Of a DNA stretch of 64,000 bases, positions 8,483 to 17,362 are shown piece by piece. Source of the DNA: Sphingobacterium wenxiniae (GTDB lineage: Bacteria > Bacteroidota > Bacteroidia > Sphingobacteriales > Sphingobacteriaceae); contig NZ_FOZZ01000001.1 of the NCBI RefSeq assembly GCF_900116225.1, positions 1 through 64,000 on the forward strand, read 5' to 3'. Numbering within the stretch: the stretch's first letter is position 1; each line of letters begins with the position of its first letter. The position numbers and the translations under genes were made by a program. The notes under the pieces were generated by a model. The model ran no database searches and was not told the origin of the DNA. It was given only the letters and a program-made list of their open reading frames with translations.

Positions 8483-9577
8483 TTACGGCTTCATTTCCCA
8501 AGCGACAACCAATCTGCTCATCATGGAATAACGGGCCATGCCTTCAGGCTGGTTGTTGTGTTTGAGGTAACCGCTATAAAAGAAATCGGAAACACGGTTG
8601 ATCCATCCGGAATAGGATAACCATAATGCTCGTTCAGCCTCATAATCTGCTTTTACTTCATCGGATAATTTGCCATAATATGCTTGATACTTTTCCTTAC
8701 CTCTAAAGTAAGGTGCGCGCAAAAGGTATTTTAGTGTTTCATAACTTACCGAATATGCATACCATGGGTTAGGATGATTCTTTAACTTTAGGAAGGCGAT
8801 AAAATTACATTCATCTTCAAATCCTATGCCCATCTGATGGCTCAACTCGTGCACAACCGTAAACGGATAGGATGCTATATAGATTTTTTCGTTTACCTGC
8901 ACATCATGGGTAAAGGGATTGAAATAACCGGCAACCGTAAAATGGGATACCAGTTCGCTGGAAAGCGGAGATTTCACCTTGACTTGGGTTTTGCTCAATG
9001 TACCGGCAAATGTACTGTCGGTTTTCATCGTATTGACCAATATTTCCTTCGCTTCTTCCTTGTTCAAATCTTCCAAAACAATTTGTGCTCTTAAATGATT
9101 TGCCTGTTGGATATATTTATCCACTACACGCAGGTAATCCTCTTCTTCGATATGTTCCGGAATATGTAATCCCATTTGCTGGTGTAAGGGATGTCTATAA
9201 TAATTCATCCCCCAGCTTACATAGAAATAGGCATACAAAGAGGCCGAAATGCACAGAATCAACAGCAGCTTATCCAGCCCTTTTTGCCAATGCTTTTTAA
9301 AGCAAGAAATCAGCAACATGAAAAAATGATAGCAAAGGAAGCCAACTATCACTCCATAAAAAAGGTCGCCCATGCTAAAAGGCAACCAACTAAATAACAG
9401 CTTAGGCAGATAAGAAAAATAAGGATAAAAGCCCCTGCTGTAGAAATTCTCTACGACAGAAGGAAATTGTTGCAGGACAAAAAGCAAGATAAACAATATG
9501 GCATTGCCGACTAATATCCAGCAATAAATTTGTCTCTTTCTGAAATTCTGTATCTGTACTTTAACTTTCGTTCTCAA
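8483..9577 (-). CDS. DUF3810 membrane protein with HExxH motif
   Basis: A 364-residue inner-membrane protein of the DUF3810 family. Three membrane segments occupy roughly residues 17-125. The soluble C-terminal part carries VVHELSHQMGIGFEDECNF, an HELSH zinc-protease-like motif followed by an acidic Glu/Asp pair as in minigluzincin-type peptidases. No substrate is known. The gene overlaps the 3' end of the nucleoid-associated protein gene by 17 bases, so the two are probably translated from one mRNA. Confidence 0.88.
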   Translation of the reverse strand: MRTKVKVQIQNFRKRQIYCWILVGNAILFILLFVLQQFPSVVENFYSRGFYPYFSYLPKLLFSWLPFSMGDLFYGVIVGFLCYHFFMLLISCFKKHWQKGLDKLLLILCISASLYAYFYVSWGMNYYRHPLHQQMGLHIPEHIEEEDYLRVVDKYIQQANHLRAQIVLEDLNKEEAKEILVNTMKTDSTFAGTLSKTQVKVKSPLSSELVSHFTVAGYFNPFTHDVQVNEKIYIASYPFTVVHELSHQMGIGFEDECNFIAFLKLKNHPNPWYAYSVSYETLKYLLRAPYFRGKEKYQAYYGKLSDEVKADYEAERALWLSYSGWINRVSDFFYSGYLKHNNQPEGMARYSMMSRLVVAWEMKP

Positions 9578-10616
9578 AGTATAACTTATAGTAATTCATC
9601 CCTTTATCTTCATCAAAACCTGTTTCCAGATATTCTCGTTTTCCATGCACGTATATGTGGAAATTCTTATCCAGCTTGATTACGGATTTATACGCTGAAG
9701 ACATTTTTTTGACAGCGGGAGAAGCGATTTCAAAATTAGTTTGGAAAGGGCTGTCAAATTCCTCTTCAAAGTTTTGTTGATAGCTTTTGAACAGCGATAT
9801 GGCATCCGGATTACCAATCACTTCTTCTTCAAACTCCTTTTGATCGAATGTTTCCTTGGATTTAAAATAATCCATCGAGCGATTCAGCAAGTCGATTTTA
9901 TCTGCTTTTTCCAATTCGAAGGTGTCATCTAGTTTTTCGGTCACAAAGTTTTTGTACACCTTCATGAAATTACCTGTTTGCTGGAAATTATCATTCCGCG
10001 TTTTAATCTTTAGGAAATCATCTTTCCAGTATACAGCTTCGGATTGATTGGTTTGGTCAACGACCAGCACCTTGTAACCTTCTTCTTCCTCCACATTAAC
10101 AATTACAACACCTTTATCTAATTTGTTGATATTAATCGCTTCCTGCTCATAATCCAACTGGAAACCTCCCGCATTCGGGTAAACTTTTAGATATGCTTCT
10201 TTGTTCTCGGATTTGAAAACACCGATAGCATCATGCTCCTCACCTTCTATCTGCACATTTTTTAAAGCAACGACATATACCTCTCCAGCCTTAATCTTAG
10301 GATGCTCAGAGACTTCGTACAGGTGTTTGCTCAACTGCTGTGACATCTCATGAAAAGAAATCTTTGCATCAAAATATTGCTTGGCAAAATAGTAGACTTC
10401 ATTCAATTGCAAATCATCATTAGGGTGGTAAAAACGGTAAACCTCATTGGCCTTCGCAAATGGCTTCATGAAGTACTGCATCAACAGATCAGGCAATACT
10501 TCATCATTGCTTAAATCAACAGGTTCATCCGATAGGATATAAAACTCGTCCTGGGCTTTATTACCTACCCGGTGTATAGAAAGTTGCTCAAAAGTGGCGT
10601 CTTGGTGAAAAAACAT
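9561..10616 (-). CDS. Nucleoid-associated protein, NdpA/YejK-like
   Basis: A cytoplasmic protein of the 37-kDa nucleoid-associated family (Pfam NA37). Recognisable stretches are TFEQLSIHRVGNKAQDE near the N-terminus, GEVYVVALKNVQIEGEEHDAIGVFKSE in the middle, and IKLDKNFHIYVHGKREYLETGFDEDKGMNYYKLYF at the C-terminus, the usual end of Bacteroidota members. The 351-residue length is normal. The role is presumed DNA binding by homology. It is the first gene of a two-gene unit with DUF3810. Confidence 0.87.
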   Translation of the reverse strand: MFFHQDATFEQLSIHRVGNKAQDEFYILSDEPVDLSNDEVLPDLLMQYFMKPFAKANEVYRFYHPNDDLQLNEVYYFAKQYFDAKISFHEMSQQLSKHLYEVSEHPKIKAGEVYVVALKNVQIEGEEHDAIGVFKSENKEAYLKVYPNAGGFQLDYEQEAININKLDKGVVIVNVEEEEGYKVLVVDQTNQSEAVYWKDDFLKIKTRNDNFQQTGNFMKVYKNFVTEKLDDTFELEKADKIDLLNRSMDYFKSKETFDQKEFEEEVIGNPDAISLFKSYQQNFEEEFDSPFQTNFEIASPAVKKMSSAYKSVIKLDKNFHIYVHGKREYLETGFDEDKGMNYYKLYFENES

Positions 10617-10782
10617 GGTTCAAAGTAAAACTTAAAAATTCAGTTATCCAAATGCTATTGTTAGATGTAGATATACAAAACAAGGAGTGCCCACAAAAAC
10701 AGGGACATAAATTCAAAGAGATCACAAACTTAACGACAATCAAATTGTTATATATCCATAGCATTCTCATTCACGCAGACAT

Positions 10783-11826
10783 ATGAATAACGAGGTTTTC
10801 TCTCAAAAAGAACGGAATATTATCATCCTAATAATGATTATCGTATTAGGTGCTCTATTACTATATGCCACAAGAGGCCTATTTGGGGCTTTTTTGGGTA
10901 CATTTTTGATGTATACCCTATTCCGGGACATGAATGTCTTCCTTATAGAACGTTGGAAATGGCCTCGCCCCATCGCCGCCGTAACCATTATTATTCTTTC
11001 TCTCCTCATTATTGTACTTCCTTTCTATGGAATAGGGAAAATGTTAGTCAGTAAGGCTATTGAAATACAGCAGAACCCAGCTTGGATTACAAACCTTGTC
11101 AGTAGCGTGAACGAATTTGTGGGCGATAAATTAGGTAGAACCGACCTCATTGAGAAACAATTAGAATCGAGCACTACTTATCTAGGTGGATTGCTGACCA
11201 CCACTTTAGGAGGTGCTGCCAATCTTTTTCTGGAAATTACGGTGATGTATTTTATTCTCTATTTCCTTTTCGTAAATTACATATCCTTTGAGAAAGGATT
11301 GGTCTATTACATGCCGTTCGACGAGGAAAATGTCGCTGTATTTGCGCAAGAATTCAAAAATGTGACCTATGCCAACGTAGTTGGACAAACCATTATTGCC
11401 ATCGTACAAGGAGCATCGCTGTCTTTAGGATTTTGGATTTTTGGTGCTAACGACCCGATATTTTGGGGTGTTATCACGGCCATATTAGCATTTATCCCAC
11501 TTTTAGGGCCACCACTTGTTTTTGTACCAGCTGCGCTTATCTTGTTCTCACAGGGAATGACCTGGCAACCAATAGGCTTATTGATATGGGGATTTGGCTT
11601 AGTTATCAATATTGATAATGTCATGCGTTTTGTCATCGCCAAAAGACTAGGCGATATCCATCCTATCATCACCGTTGTTGGTGTGATTATTGGATTGCCC
11701 CTATTTGGACTGATTGGTTTGGTATTCGGACCGCTACTATTGGTCTATTTTTTGATAACCGTCAAGATATACAAAACCAACAAAAGACTCTCGCGAAAGC
11801 GGGAACTGGCAGAGCAAAAAGAGTAA
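10783..11826 (+). CDS. AI-2E family transporter
   Basis: A polytopic inner-membrane protein of the AI-2E (PerM/YdiK) family, in which members export small solutes or act as sodium/proton antiporters; the AI-2 role is shown only for some. The 347 residues show paired N-terminal helices (about 15-45 and 62-88), a soluble amphipathic section (90-150) and then about five helices including FIPLLGPPLVFVPAAL and the family signature GLPLFGLIGLVFGPLLL. The C-terminus is a Lys/Arg-rich cytoplasmic tail. No partner gene is apparent nearby. Confidence 0.9.
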   Translation: MNNEVFSQKERNIIILIMIIVLGALLLYATRGLFGAFLGTFLMYTLFRDMNVFLIERWKWPRPIAAVTIIILSLLIIVLPFYGIGKMLVSKAIEIQQNPAWITNLVSSVNEFVGDKLGRTDLIEKQLESSTTYLGGLLTTTLGGAANLFLEITVMYFILYFLFVNYISFEKGLVYYMPFDEENVAVFAQEFKNVTYANVVGQTIIAIVQGASLSLGFWIFGANDPIFWGVITAILAFIPLLGPPLVFVPAALILFSQGMTWQPIGLLIWGFGLVINIDNVMRFVIAKRLGDIHPIITVVGVIIGLPLFGLIGLVFGPLLLVYFLITVKIYKTNKRLSRKRELAEQKE

Positions 11827-11888
11827 AATTATAGGTAGTTTAAGAATTATAACTATATTTATACATCTTGAAAAAACAAATAGATAAT

Positions 11889-13136
11889 ATGAAAAAAACA
11901 ATTCCAGCATTTTTATTTTCTGCGGCTACATTGTTGACCGTTGCGTGCAATAACAATGCAGCGACTACAAATGCGGGCGATAGCGTTACTCCCTCGGATA
12001 GCGTATATCCTCCTGTTGAGAAGAATAAAGCTAATACAGACTATAAACCTGCATTTGAAGGTCAGACCCGCATTGCAGGAGTCAAGACAACAACACCATA
12101 CGGTCATACTGTTCTGACCGACAAACTAAAGTCACCATGGGGCATCGCCGTACTGCCTGATGGTCGTGCTTTGGTTACGGAGAAAGAAGGTACTATGCGT
12201 ATCGTGAGTGCCGACGGCACCGTTAGTGAAGCTATCACGGGTATCCCTAAAGTAGATTCACAGGGTCAAGGTGGCTTACTTGGGCTAACCTTAGATCCTA
12301 ATTTTGCTAGCAACAGAATGGTGTATTGGGTATTTTCTGAACCGGTAAACGGTGGAAACCACACCGCTGTAGGAAAAGGTAAGCTGGCGGAAGACGAAAA
12401 ATCAATCGAAGGTGCTACTGTGATTTATCAAGCACTTCCAACTTATGATGGCAAGCTGCACTATGGCGGACGTATTATTTTTGATAAATCAGGAAACTTA
12501 TTAGTAAGTACAGGTGAACGTTCTGACTTGGCTACACGCCCGCAATCTCAGGACTTGAAATCTGCTTTAGGTAAAATCGTTCGCATTACGACCGATGGTA
12601 AACCTGCTGCAGGCAATCCTTTTGCAAGTGATGCTAACGCTTTACCGGAGATCTACAGCTACGGACACCGTAATGTACAAGGTATTGCCCTACATCCTGA
12701 AACAGGAGATTTATGGGAAACGGAATTTGGCCCACGCGGAGGTGATGAGCTGAACCGTGTGGAAGCTGGTAAAAACTATGGCTGGCCAACAATTACGTAC
12801 GGTCTGGAATATAGCGGTAAAGAAATAGGTACACCTCCAATACAGCAACAAGAAGGCATGGAGCAACCTGTTTACTATTGGGATCCGGTACTGTCTCCTT
12901 CAGGCTTAATGTTCTATACAGGAAATGCCATTCCTGAATGGAAAAACAACTTATTTATCGGTGGATTGAGCAGTACGCATATTGCACGTATTATCATCAA
13001 AGACAACAAAGTTGTTGGTGAAGAGCGTTTATTAGAGAAAGAAGGACAACGCTTCCGCGATGTGATCCAAGGAAAAGATGGTGAGATTTTGGCGATTACA
13101 GACGCCGGACGTCTGTACAAAATCAGCAAGGATTAA
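11889..13136 (+). CDS. PQQ-type sugar dehydrogenase lipoprotein (aldose sugar dehydrogenase-like)
   Basis: A secreted beta-propeller of the glucose/sorbosone dehydrogenase family (Pfam GSDH). Starting at the ATG at 11889, the product has a lipoprotein signal (LLTVAC, Cys20); an in-frame TTG lies 21 bases upstream but gives a worse signal. Family motifs are SPWGIAVLPDGRALVTEKEG, GQGGLLGLTLDPNF, LHYGGRIIFDKSGNLLVSTGER, SYGHRNVQGIALHPETGDLW and GPRGGDELNRVEAGKNYGWP. These enzymes oxidise aldoses using PQQ. I see no PQQ synthesis genes here, so PQQ would have to come from elsewhere in the genome or the medium. Confidence 0.88.
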   Translation: MKKTIPAFLFSAATLLTVACNNNAATTNAGDSVTPSDSVYPPVEKNKANTDYKPAFEGQTRIAGVKTTTPYGHTVLTDKLKSPWGIAVLPDGRALVTEKEGTMRIVSADGTVSEAITGIPKVDSQGQGGLLGLTLDPNFASNRMVYWVFSEPVNGGNHTAVGKGKLAEDEKSIEGATVIYQALPTYDGKLHYGGRIIFDKSGNLLVSTGERSDLATRPQSQDLKSALGKIVRITTDGKPAAGNPFASDANALPEIYSYGHRNVQGIALHPETGDLWETEFGPRGGDELNRVEAGKNYGWPTITYGLEYSGKEIGTPPIQQQEGMEQPVYYWDPVLSPSGLMFYTGNAIPEWKNNLFIGGLSSTHIARIIIKDNKVVGEERLLEKEGQRFRDVIQGKDGEILAITDAGRLYKISKD

Positions 13137-13187
13137 AGTAAACACAAAAAAGGCATTCTAAAATAGAATGCCTTTTTTGTGTTTACT
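13137..13187. terminator. Bidirectional terminator hairpin
   Basis: Perfect 24-base arms (13137-13160 and 13164-13187) flank a 3-base loop. The GC part GGCATTC/GAATGCC is followed by TTTTTTGTG on each strand, so it can stop both the sugar dehydrogenase transcript and the convergent 781-residue gene, whose stop codon lies inside the hairpin. Confidence 0.9.
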
Positions 13188-15528
13188 CCATCCCTACATA
13201 TTTCCTAAAATACCCGCATTCTTTGATTACCTCCTGATAATATTTGGTATCGGCGTAATTTTGTTTCAGCTCCTCAAAACCTTTCCAGGCTTTAAAGCTT
13301 ACCAGGTTGTCACTATACGGATAAAAATACGGCTGACTAAAATACTGTATTGCATAAAAATCATTCCGTTCCACTTTGGCAAGCAGATAATTGATTTTTG
13401 CACCTTGTTCCGCATTTTGCACATGTTTTAATGCCAATTCGTAATATTTACCGGCATTTTCCATGTTATGGAGGGCAGGTTTATTAGCTTCTTCAATATA
13501 ATTGCTGCCATATTCACCAATCACATTGTTGTAGTAAAAACGTCGGGCATTACCGAAATATGATGTATTGTAAAAGGCATTACCTACTAACAGGGCATTG
13601 TTATAAACATCTTCATCCTGCGCAATCTTTTCTTTCATTTCTTGTACCTTTTTCAAAAAAGACAGTTGCGAATATTTGACCGGTTGCTTGTCTTTATGGT
13701 CACAGTCATTGCAATCTTTGATTTTACCATTAAACGGGTTTCCAAGTAGTTCCACTGTTTTATAATCCACTTCTTTGGTTTCATATTCCTGCGTTTCCCA
13801 ATTGTATTCACGCATCTCAAAAGGGGTAATTCTCTCAAATTCAGCAATAGCTTCTTCTATTTTATCTTCGTAAAACAGATAAATACCCCGGCTTTCGTAA
13901 ATATCCGCCAGTTTATACGGGTAAATACCAGCGAAAACGTCCTGCCATGCCGTTCGCGTTTCGCTCAACAGCAACTTCTCCATAGCCACACTCCGGTTCT
14001 GATCTTTGAAAAAACCTTTTACCGGATAGGTCAGTTCAGCCATCAACGTATTGCCTTCGCCCTTGTATATCGCACTCAGATATTTTTTCGTAAACATCTG
14101 CAAATAGTTAATTCTTTTGGGCGAAGTATACACGTCATACTCCGTATTGGACGGATCATAAAACAGCCAGGTCACATCGGCAATTAATTTCTCCTCGCCA
14201 TTTTTGTCGATTTTGTCCAGGCTCAACAGGTTATTCAGTAAGCGTAAGCTTATGACCTGTGCTTTCTCTTCCTCATTTTTTGCCAATTGATAAGCCTCCC
14301 CCAATTGCTTTGCTGATGTTTGGTAATCACCTACAAAAGAGTTGAAATAAGCCGCAGCCGCCTTCCAGATATACGGATTGGCAACCTTTTGCTCCTCTGC
14401 TGCCCGATTGATCCATTGCAATTCGGAAGCATCGACCTTGCTTTTTAACTCTGATTTTGCCTTTTGGGCATCAATAATATCCAAAGTGGCATATTCGGTA
14501 TAGATATTAATGCTTTGCTCATCGATATTTACCCAACGCGACAGCAGAAAATCCAAATGCTTCGATGCCGGGTTGATTTCATACAACGCTGTCATCTTCT
14601 CAAAACCATTGGTATAGTAACCTTGCAAAGCATATAGCGTTTCTTTGGTCGATGTATTCGAAGCCAATTTCACAGATTCTTCAAATTCCGTTTCGGGAAG
14701 CGGTTTATAATCAAACAAAGCCGCAGGCATCAAGGGTTCAAATTCGTCAAAGATTTGTGAAAACAAAGCATTAGATTTTTTATAATTCCCGGAATGTTTA
14801 TAAGCCCCTGCCACATAGCTCAATCCCTGGTAATAAAGTGAGTTTTTGGGTTGATCCTTAGCGGTTTTCTCAAAAAACTCAATAACCGAAGCTTTATCCT
14901 CGGAATAAAATTTAGCACGCAATACCTGAAACCACAGGCGATTCTTATAAAACTTGTCCCTTTTGGATGCTTTTTTGTATACGCGCTCTTTTTCATCTAC
15001 AAAATCCTGATCAGCATGACGCGTAATCCGGTCATTATAATCCCAGTAGTTATAAGTCTGATTGGAATAGGTTTCAAGACCTCTCGACAGTAAAACAAAC
15101 GCGGCGAAGTTTTTGGTTTTCTGCTTGCTGAAATCCAATGCGTAAGTGCTCAGCACATGCTTATTCCACTCTTTGGCGAGGTTCTTGGATTGTGAAATAT
15201 CTGCCAACACCTCGGTCAATTCCTTATCATAGAGATAATAAGCCACTGTTTTTTCATCATATTGCTCCAGGTAGCTCGTCCACTCCTTTATTGTCTCTTC
15301 CTTGAACAATTCCGTGCTCCTTTCAATGCTATAGCCGTTATAGAACGTCGTATAATCATCGTAGAAAAAGGGTTCGTACTTCTTGTTATTGACGGTAATT
15401 TCCGGTGAAAATATTGAGTTATATCCCGGCCCCCACCAATCGCTGGCACAGCCGTAAGCATAAACCCCAAAGGCTATTGCAGCAAAGGTACTACCAGTAG
15501 CTAACAGTCTGATAAACATCTGTTTCAT
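13183..15528 (-). CDS. Large secreted helical-repeat protein, unknown function
   Basis: I do not recognise a named family. The 781-residue product begins with a signal sequence (MFIRLLATGSTFAAIAFGVYAYGC) whose Cys27 could be lipidated. It then has SDWWGPGYNSIFSPEI and long stretches of helix pairs with TPR-like spacing: PKNSLYYQGLSYVAGAYKHSGNYKK, FAGIYPYKLADIYESRGIYLFYEDKIEEAIAEFE, LLVGNAFYNTSYFGNARRFYYNN, NAGKYYELALKHVQNAEQGAK. The C-terminal half thus looks like a TPR solenoid. Its start overlaps the end of the DUF3142-like lipoprotein gene by 38 bases, implying coupled expression. The pair may form one cell-surface complex (inference). Confidence 0.7.
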   Translation of the reverse strand: MKQMFIRLLATGSTFAAIAFGVYAYGCASDWWGPGYNSIFSPEITVNNKKYEPFFYDDYTTFYNGYSIERSTELFKEETIKEWTSYLEQYDEKTVAYYLYDKELTEVLADISQSKNLAKEWNKHVLSTYALDFSKQKTKNFAAFVLLSRGLETYSNQTYNYWDYNDRITRHADQDFVDEKERVYKKASKRDKFYKNRLWFQVLRAKFYSEDKASVIEFFEKTAKDQPKNSLYYQGLSYVAGAYKHSGNYKKSNALFSQIFDEFEPLMPAALFDYKPLPETEFEESVKLASNTSTKETLYALQGYYTNGFEKMTALYEINPASKHLDFLLSRWVNIDEQSINIYTEYATLDIIDAQKAKSELKSKVDASELQWINRAAEEQKVANPYIWKAAAAYFNSFVGDYQTSAKQLGEAYQLAKNEEEKAQVISLRLLNNLLSLDKIDKNGEEKLIADVTWLFYDPSNTEYDVYTSPKRINYLQMFTKKYLSAIYKGEGNTLMAELTYPVKGFFKDQNRSVAMEKLLLSETRTAWQDVFAGIYPYKLADIYESRGIYLFYEDKIEEAIAEFERITPFEMREYNWETQEYETKEVDYKTVELLGNPFNGKIKDCNDCDHKDKQPVKYSQLSFLKKVQEMKEKIAQDEDVYNNALLVGNAFYNTSYFGNARRFYYNNVIGEYGSNYIEEANKPALHNMENAGKYYELALKHVQNAEQGAKINYLLAKVERNDFYAIQYFSQPYFYPYSDNLVSFKAWKGFEELKQNYADTKYYQEVIKECGYFRKYVGME

Positions 15529-16477
15529 ATTCTGTTAAATTTTGTTCGTTTAAATCGTAAAGAATAATTTCTTTAGGTTTATTTTTTATACTTTTTCTGA
15601 GATCCGCCACCATCTCTTTTAATTGCTTTGCGGACGGTTCTTCTATTTTAATAATATCACCCTTAGCAAGGTAACGTCCTTCGTACATAAAATCTTCCGT
15701 CACCTGAAACTTATGGTCGGAGAGCTTGTCAAAATGGTCGTTTTGCATATCTTTCAAACGCATTCCGCCAATAAGATTCGTTACCTGATTTTTCCGAATA
15801 TGCACTCCCCAACTGAATATGGGTAACGCAATATCCAAAGGTAAGGGATATTGTGAAAAAGATTGGATATACCGGTGGGCAATATTTTGATCGTAAATCG
15901 AATTTTGGTCACCCACGTCGATTGTCCCCATATTATAATACATCAGAACCCCATGCTGCACAGCCGGAACTCCCGTTTTTTTGGAGTATTTGACTTGGTG
16001 CAGCCGAATCGTTGCTGAGAGGTTCGGCTGTAGCTTCTTTGCTTCCTCAATAAACTGAAAGTAATGATCTTTGGATTTTAAGCTCCAGTCACAATCAAAC
16101 TGAACTTCGTTTATCTGAATATTATTTTTCCGATTGATCTGCCCGATATAGTCCATGATTTTCGCCGCCAAGTCCTTCGTGTCAGAATTTTGAAGAAAAA
16201 CTTCATTTTTGATATATACGACCGGAACTATATCTATATTTTCGGGAGATTCATTAAACACCACAGATGCTACGGGAATGGCTTCACCGTTTTTTAATGC
16301 CACATCACAATAGCGCACATATAATTTACGGACATCCAGCTCCTGCAAATAATCTTTTTCCGTTTGGGAAAGCTGAAAAGAGGTTCGCCAGAAATAAAAA
16401 GAAAGAGGTGTCTTTTCAGTATCGGGAACACACGAAGCTAAAAGAAAAACCGATAAGATAGCCAGCCACTTTTTCAT
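15491..16477 (-). CDS. DUF3142-like lipoprotein with TIM-barrel features
   Basis: A 328-residue predicted lipoprotein (MKKWLAILSVFLLASC, Cys16). The body resembles a glycoside-hydrolase-like TIM barrel of the DUF3142 type: FYFWRTSFQLSQTEKDYLQ at the start, INEVQFDCDWSLKSKDHYFQF as a beta-strand with acidic residues, LSATIRLHQV, GVLMYYNMGTIDVGD and PLDIALPIFSWGV. No enzymatic activity is known to me for this group. It is the first gene of a unit with the 781-residue secreted protein, with a 38-base overlap. Assignment to DUF3142 is by resemblance and needs a profile search. Confidence 0.65.
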   Translation of the reverse strand: MKKWLAILSVFLLASCVPDTEKTPLSFYFWRTSFQLSQTEKDYLQELDVRKLYVRYCDVALKNGEAIPVASVVFNESPENIDIVPVVYIKNEVFLQNSDTKDLAAKIMDYIGQINRKNNIQINEVQFDCDWSLKSKDHYFQFIEEAKKLQPNLSATIRLHQVKYSKKTGVPAVQHGVLMYYNMGTIDVGDQNSIYDQNIAHRYIQSFSQYPLPLDIALPIFSWGVHIRKNQVTNLIGGMRLKDMQNDHFDKLSDHKFQVTEDFMYEGRYLAKGDIIKIEEPSAKQLKEMVADLRKSIKNKPKEIILYDLNEQNLTEYETDVYQTVSYW

Positions 16478-16587
16478 ATAGTCAAAAATACAGAAAGATG
16501 TTCGTATGTTGAAAAGCTGTTAATCTATGCACCTAAGAATTTACAAACATTTCATTTGAAAGTCACACAAAAGATAGAATAAGTCTG

Positions 16588-16595
16588 TACATTTG
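16588..16595 (+). promoter_or_regulatory. Candidate -7 box (TACATTTG) for the split 5'-nucleotidase operon
   Basis: TACATTTG fits TAnnTTTG and lies 17 bases before the ATG at 16613. It sits in the 135-base divergent region shared with the DUF3142-like gene. Confidence 0.5.
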
Positions 16596-16612
16596 CTTCA
16601 AAATTCAAGTTT

Positions 16613-17362
16613 ATGAAAGCATCTTTTCGTTGGGGTTCTCTCCTACTGAGTGTGTTTTTTCTGGCTTCCTGTAAAACGCAGCTTCAACCTTCTGTACAGC
16701 ATCAACGGTATTACCAAATGGATGGTACTATTGCTGCCGATAGCGGTATAGTAAATTATTATACACCATTTAAAGCACAGTTGGAGGCCGAAATGAACCG
16801 CGTTATCGGTTATGCCGAGCAGCAAATTTCCAAGTCACGCGAAGCGGAAAGTTTAGCAGGCAATTTCTTCGTCGACGCCTTATTATGGAAGGCTAAACAA
16901 TTAGATCCCGAAGTACAGGCCAGCTTTGCGACAAAGGGCGGTATTCGCGCGGGTTTAAATGCCGGAAATATAACCATTGGAAATATCTTCGAGATGATGC
17001 CCTTTGAAAACAGAATAACTATTTTGAAACTCAAAGGTACAGATATGCTTCGCTGGGCGGAATATATGGCCAAAACTCATGGGCAACCTGCGGGGGGGAT
17101 AAAGTTAGTCATCCAGGAAAACGCCGTAAAAGAGTTCTTGATTGATGGCCGTTCTATCGATCCCGATGCTACCTATAAACTGGCAACCTACGATTACTTA
17201 GCCAATGGTGGCGATTATGTGGATTTCTTTAATCACGTGGTAGCACGTCAAGATTATGATCAGAGAATCCGCGAAACATTGATTGAATACGTGGAAGCAT
17301 TAACAAAAGAAGGTAAAAACATTCAAGTGCAATTAGATGGAAGAGTTCGTATCATACAATAG
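16613..17362 (+). CDS. 5'-nucleotidase C-terminal domain lipoprotein
   Basis: The substrate-binding C-terminal domain of UshA-type nucleotidases as a stand-alone lipoprotein (LLSVFFLASC, Cys20; 249 residues). Signatures are ESLAGNFFVDALLWKA, ATKGGIRAGLNAGNITIGNIFEMMPFEN, LKGTDMLRW and YKLATYDYLANGGDYVDFF. In UshA this domain follows the metallophosphatase domain in one chain. Here it comes first as a separate gene and overlaps the metallophosphatase gene by 26 bases. The two products presumably assemble in the periplasm to dephosphorylate nucleotides. Confidence 0.88.
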   Translation: MKASFRWGSLLLSVFFLASCKTQLQPSVQHQRYYQMDGTIAADSGIVNYYTPFKAQLEAEMNRVIGYAEQQISKSREAESLAGNFFVDALLWKAKQLDPEVQASFATKGGIRAGLNAGNITIGNIFEMMPFENRITILKLKGTDMLRWAEYMAKTHGQPAGGIKLVIQENAVKEFLIDGRSIDPDATYKLATYDYLANGGDYVDFFNHVVARQDYDQRIRETLIEYVEALTKEGKNIQVQLDGRVRIIQ

